Below are positions 5,328 through 6,747 of a stretch of DNA of 6,747 nt, piece after piece. Both the position numbers and the translations under genes were made by a program. Within the stretch, counting starts at the first letter, position 1. Each line of letters opens with the position of its first letter. This DNA is from Planctomycetota bacterium. Its GTDB lineage: Bacteria > Planctomycetota > Phycisphaerae > Phycisphaerales > SM1A02. Under the pieces are notes generated by a model. It saw nothing but the letters and a program-made list of their open reading frames with translations, ran no database searches and was not told where the DNA came from. Location: the NCBI GenBank assembly GCA_027295365.1, contig JAPULD010000224.1, forward strand, positions 1-6,747, written 5' to 3'.

Positions 5328-6747
5328 ATGCGACATTCGTATCGTTACAGCCTGATCCTTGCCTTGCTCGTGGGCGGTATCGCCGCCTGGTATGGCGTTC
5401 CCCTCTGGAAAACCGAACGAGCCTTGAGAGCCATCACCGCCTCGGAGAAATCCAAGCGGGATTCGGCATGGCGGACCTTGTCCATTCAATTGGCTCGACG
5501 TGATGCGTATTCGATCGAGCAGTTGCTCGACAAGATCGGCCCGGCCCTGGAGATGGCCCCCGATGATGCGTTGCTCGAAGCCAGCCACTATCTTCACAAG
5601 CTGGATCGCTGGAACTGGGATGACCTGCCCACGACCTTGATCATTCGCGACATCACCATGCATCTGGCTTCCGGATCCGAGGCGGATCACGCGCATGCGG
5701 TCCGGTTGCTGAAGGATTGCCCCCTCGATCTTCACCAGGACCAGGTGATGCCTCTGTTCGACCGGATTTTGGACTCGCCATTTCAATCAATCCGCCTTGA
5801 AGGCTTCGACGCCGCATGCGGCTGGTTGGGACTCGAACGAATCGAATGGCTGGCCGACATCCGCTGGCCCGTGACGGATCAAGACTTGTGGAGGCGTTAT
5901 CTCCTGGTGATGGGCTGGGGACCTGCCGTGAAGATCGATCTTCCCGAAGTGTTACGCGAACAGGTTTCGATTCTCGAAGCGGATTTGCTGAGACTTGCCC
6001 GCACCTCGCCGAATGTGTTGGATCAACTTGAATCACTGCGTGATGTGCGATTGGCCGGCACGTACATTGCAGGGCAGTGCGACACGGCAGAATCGATTCT
6101 CTTTCTTGATACCCTGTCCCGGGAAGGCGATGAACAGGCGACCAACATCATCTCAACCCAAGTGTTGGACGAAGCCACCCAGATGATTGCTTCGGATGAG
6201 GCCTTTGAACCCTGGCGACGCCGGCGTGCCGCATGGCGTTGGGCTGCGATCGATGAGTCATCGCTTCAATCGATTCTCGAACTCGATCCCGTGGAACCCA
6301 ATGGCAGCGTCTATGCAACCGCTTTGTTGGCTGAACACTATTTGTCCCGCGACGAGGCCAGCGATCTGGCTCGTTCGTGGATCACGGACTTCAATGACGA
6401 TCGGAAACGGGCCGGGGCTCTCCTGGCGGCCCTGCTGGGTGATCACCGGCAACTTTTAGGCGAAGCCTTTGAATCCGAGGATGTCGCCAGGGTGCGCACA
6501 GCCCTGAGGCTGGCGATCTGGGCCCTGGGACGAAAAGCCGGCGAGGAGGATGCCGAGGAATTCGCCTATCGAACCCTGCGTAACGAGGATGGCGATTTCG
6601 ATCCGGACTCGGTGATCTGCATGTTGCTCACTGGATCCAAGACAAGTTTCGAATTGCTGACGAGCCCCCCCCCAGGTGGGGATTGGGCCGCCATCCAACA
6701 ACGTGAATGGCTGATTGAACGATTCATCCCTGAGTGGCACGAACGCG
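5328..6747 (+). CDS. Membrane-anchored, alpha-helical repeat protein of unknown function (3' end beyond window)
   Basis: The rightward frame is open from an ATG at 5328-5330 to the window edge: 473 codons plus one base with no stop. AAAGGA (5319-5324) is a ribosome-binding site with short spacing. Residues 1-7 are basic (MRHSYRY), and 8-24 form one hydrophobic segment without a clear cleavage site, so a signal anchor with the rest outside the cytoplasm is likely. The remainder is rich in Leu, Ala, Asp, Glu, Arg and Trp and reads as successive amphipathic helices (for example 33-58, 60-90, 118-148, 339-352, 358-378 and 384-401). This resembles HEAT/ARM- or TPR-type solenoids, though I cannot fix a repeat period. 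No catalytic motif is visible. Such proteins are often scaffolds, but that is inference. Third positions are GC-rich and Arg/Asp/Leu codon choice resembles the other genes, which supports real coding. An alternative is the N-terminal half of a larger enzyme whose catalytic domain lies beyond the window. Confidence 0.82.
   Translation, partial: MRHSYRYSLILALLVGGIAAWYGVPLWKTERALRAITASEKSKRDSAWRTLSIQLARRDAYSIEQLLDKIGPALEMAPDDALLEASHYLHKLDRWNWDDLPTTLIIRDITMHLASGSEADHAHAVRLLKDCPLDLHQDQVMPLFDRILDSPFQSIRLEGFDAACGWLGLERIEWLADIRWPVTDQDLWRRYLLVMGWGPAVKIDLPEVLREQVSILEADLLRLARTSPNVLDQLESLRDVRLAGTYIAGQCDTAESILFLDTLSREGDEQATNIISTQVLDEATQMIASDEAFEPWRRRRAAWRWAAIDESSLQSILELDPVEPNGSVYATALLAEHYLSRDEASDLARSWITDFNDDRKRAGALLAALLGDHRQLLGEAFESEDVARVRTALRLAIWALGRKAGEEDAEEFAYRTLRNEDGDFDPDSVICMLLTGSKTSFELLTSPPPGGDWAAIQQREWLIERFIPEWHER
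6665..6673 (+). repeat. Run of nine C within the membrane-anchored protein gene
   Basis: Nine consecutive C bases encode the end of a Ser codon and the Pro-Pro-Pro at residues 447-449. The frame is open for 24 codons after the run in the reading given, so it appears intact. Such homopolymers are prone to slippage and to base-count errors in sequencing. Confidence 0.9.

Noticed and set aside
1..6747. CRISPR arrays, tRNA or rRNA genes, insertion sequences or attachment sites
   Set aside because: No spaced direct repeats, cloverleaf-like stretches, transposase motifs or terminal inverted repeats were seen on either strand.

Overview
The window is about 57-58% GC by eye. It holds four long protein-coding genes on alternating strands: leftward partial (1-625), rightward (832-2517), leftward (2534-5023) and rightward partial (5328-6747). 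Each gene faces away from, or into, its neighbour, so no operon is visible and each is probably its own transcription unit. The style of the proteins suggests a Planctomycetota-like Gram-negative bacterium. The signs are an exported serine hydrolase with a C-terminal beta extension, a large NAD(P)H-flavin/polyferredoxin membrane fusion, and low-complexity or helical-repeat proteins with no obvious family. This placement is an inference from gene style, not from a marker gene.

Region by region: (1) 1-625 is the 5' part of an unrecognised acidic protein containing eight consecutive prolines, encoded by four perfect copies of a GGGGGC hexamer (plus strand). (2) 626-831 is a divergent intergenic region with a perfect 6-bp inverted repeat. 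(3) 832-2517 is a complete, secreted class-C beta-lactamase-fold serine hydrolase with all three active-site motifs. (4) 2518-2533 is a 16-base convergent gap made mostly of a short AT-rich palindrome. (5) 2534-5023 encodes an 829-residue protein joining a thioredoxin-reductase-like flavoprotein, a membrane domain of the NapH/CcoG/NosR type and two [4Fe-4S] ferredoxin motifs. (6) 5024-5327 is a divergent intergenic region with a bulged hairpin and one doubtful small ORF. (7) 5328-6747 is the start of a large membrane-anchored, helix-rich protein that runs off the right end of the window.

The most notable object is the 829-residue fusion. Its C-terminal FAD-binding segment (the 'GLYVVGD' motif) lies at the extreme N terminus, before the first Rossmann GxGxxG, and is missing from its usual place just before the membrane domain. 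That is the pattern expected of a circular permutation of a pyridine-nucleotide-disulfide-oxidoreductase fold. A four-cysteine zinc-ribbon-like knuckle is inserted in the NAD(P) region. The chain could carry electrons from NAD(P)H via FAD and iron-sulfur clusters to a membrane acceptor in one polypeptide. The genes show no clear functional link to each other.
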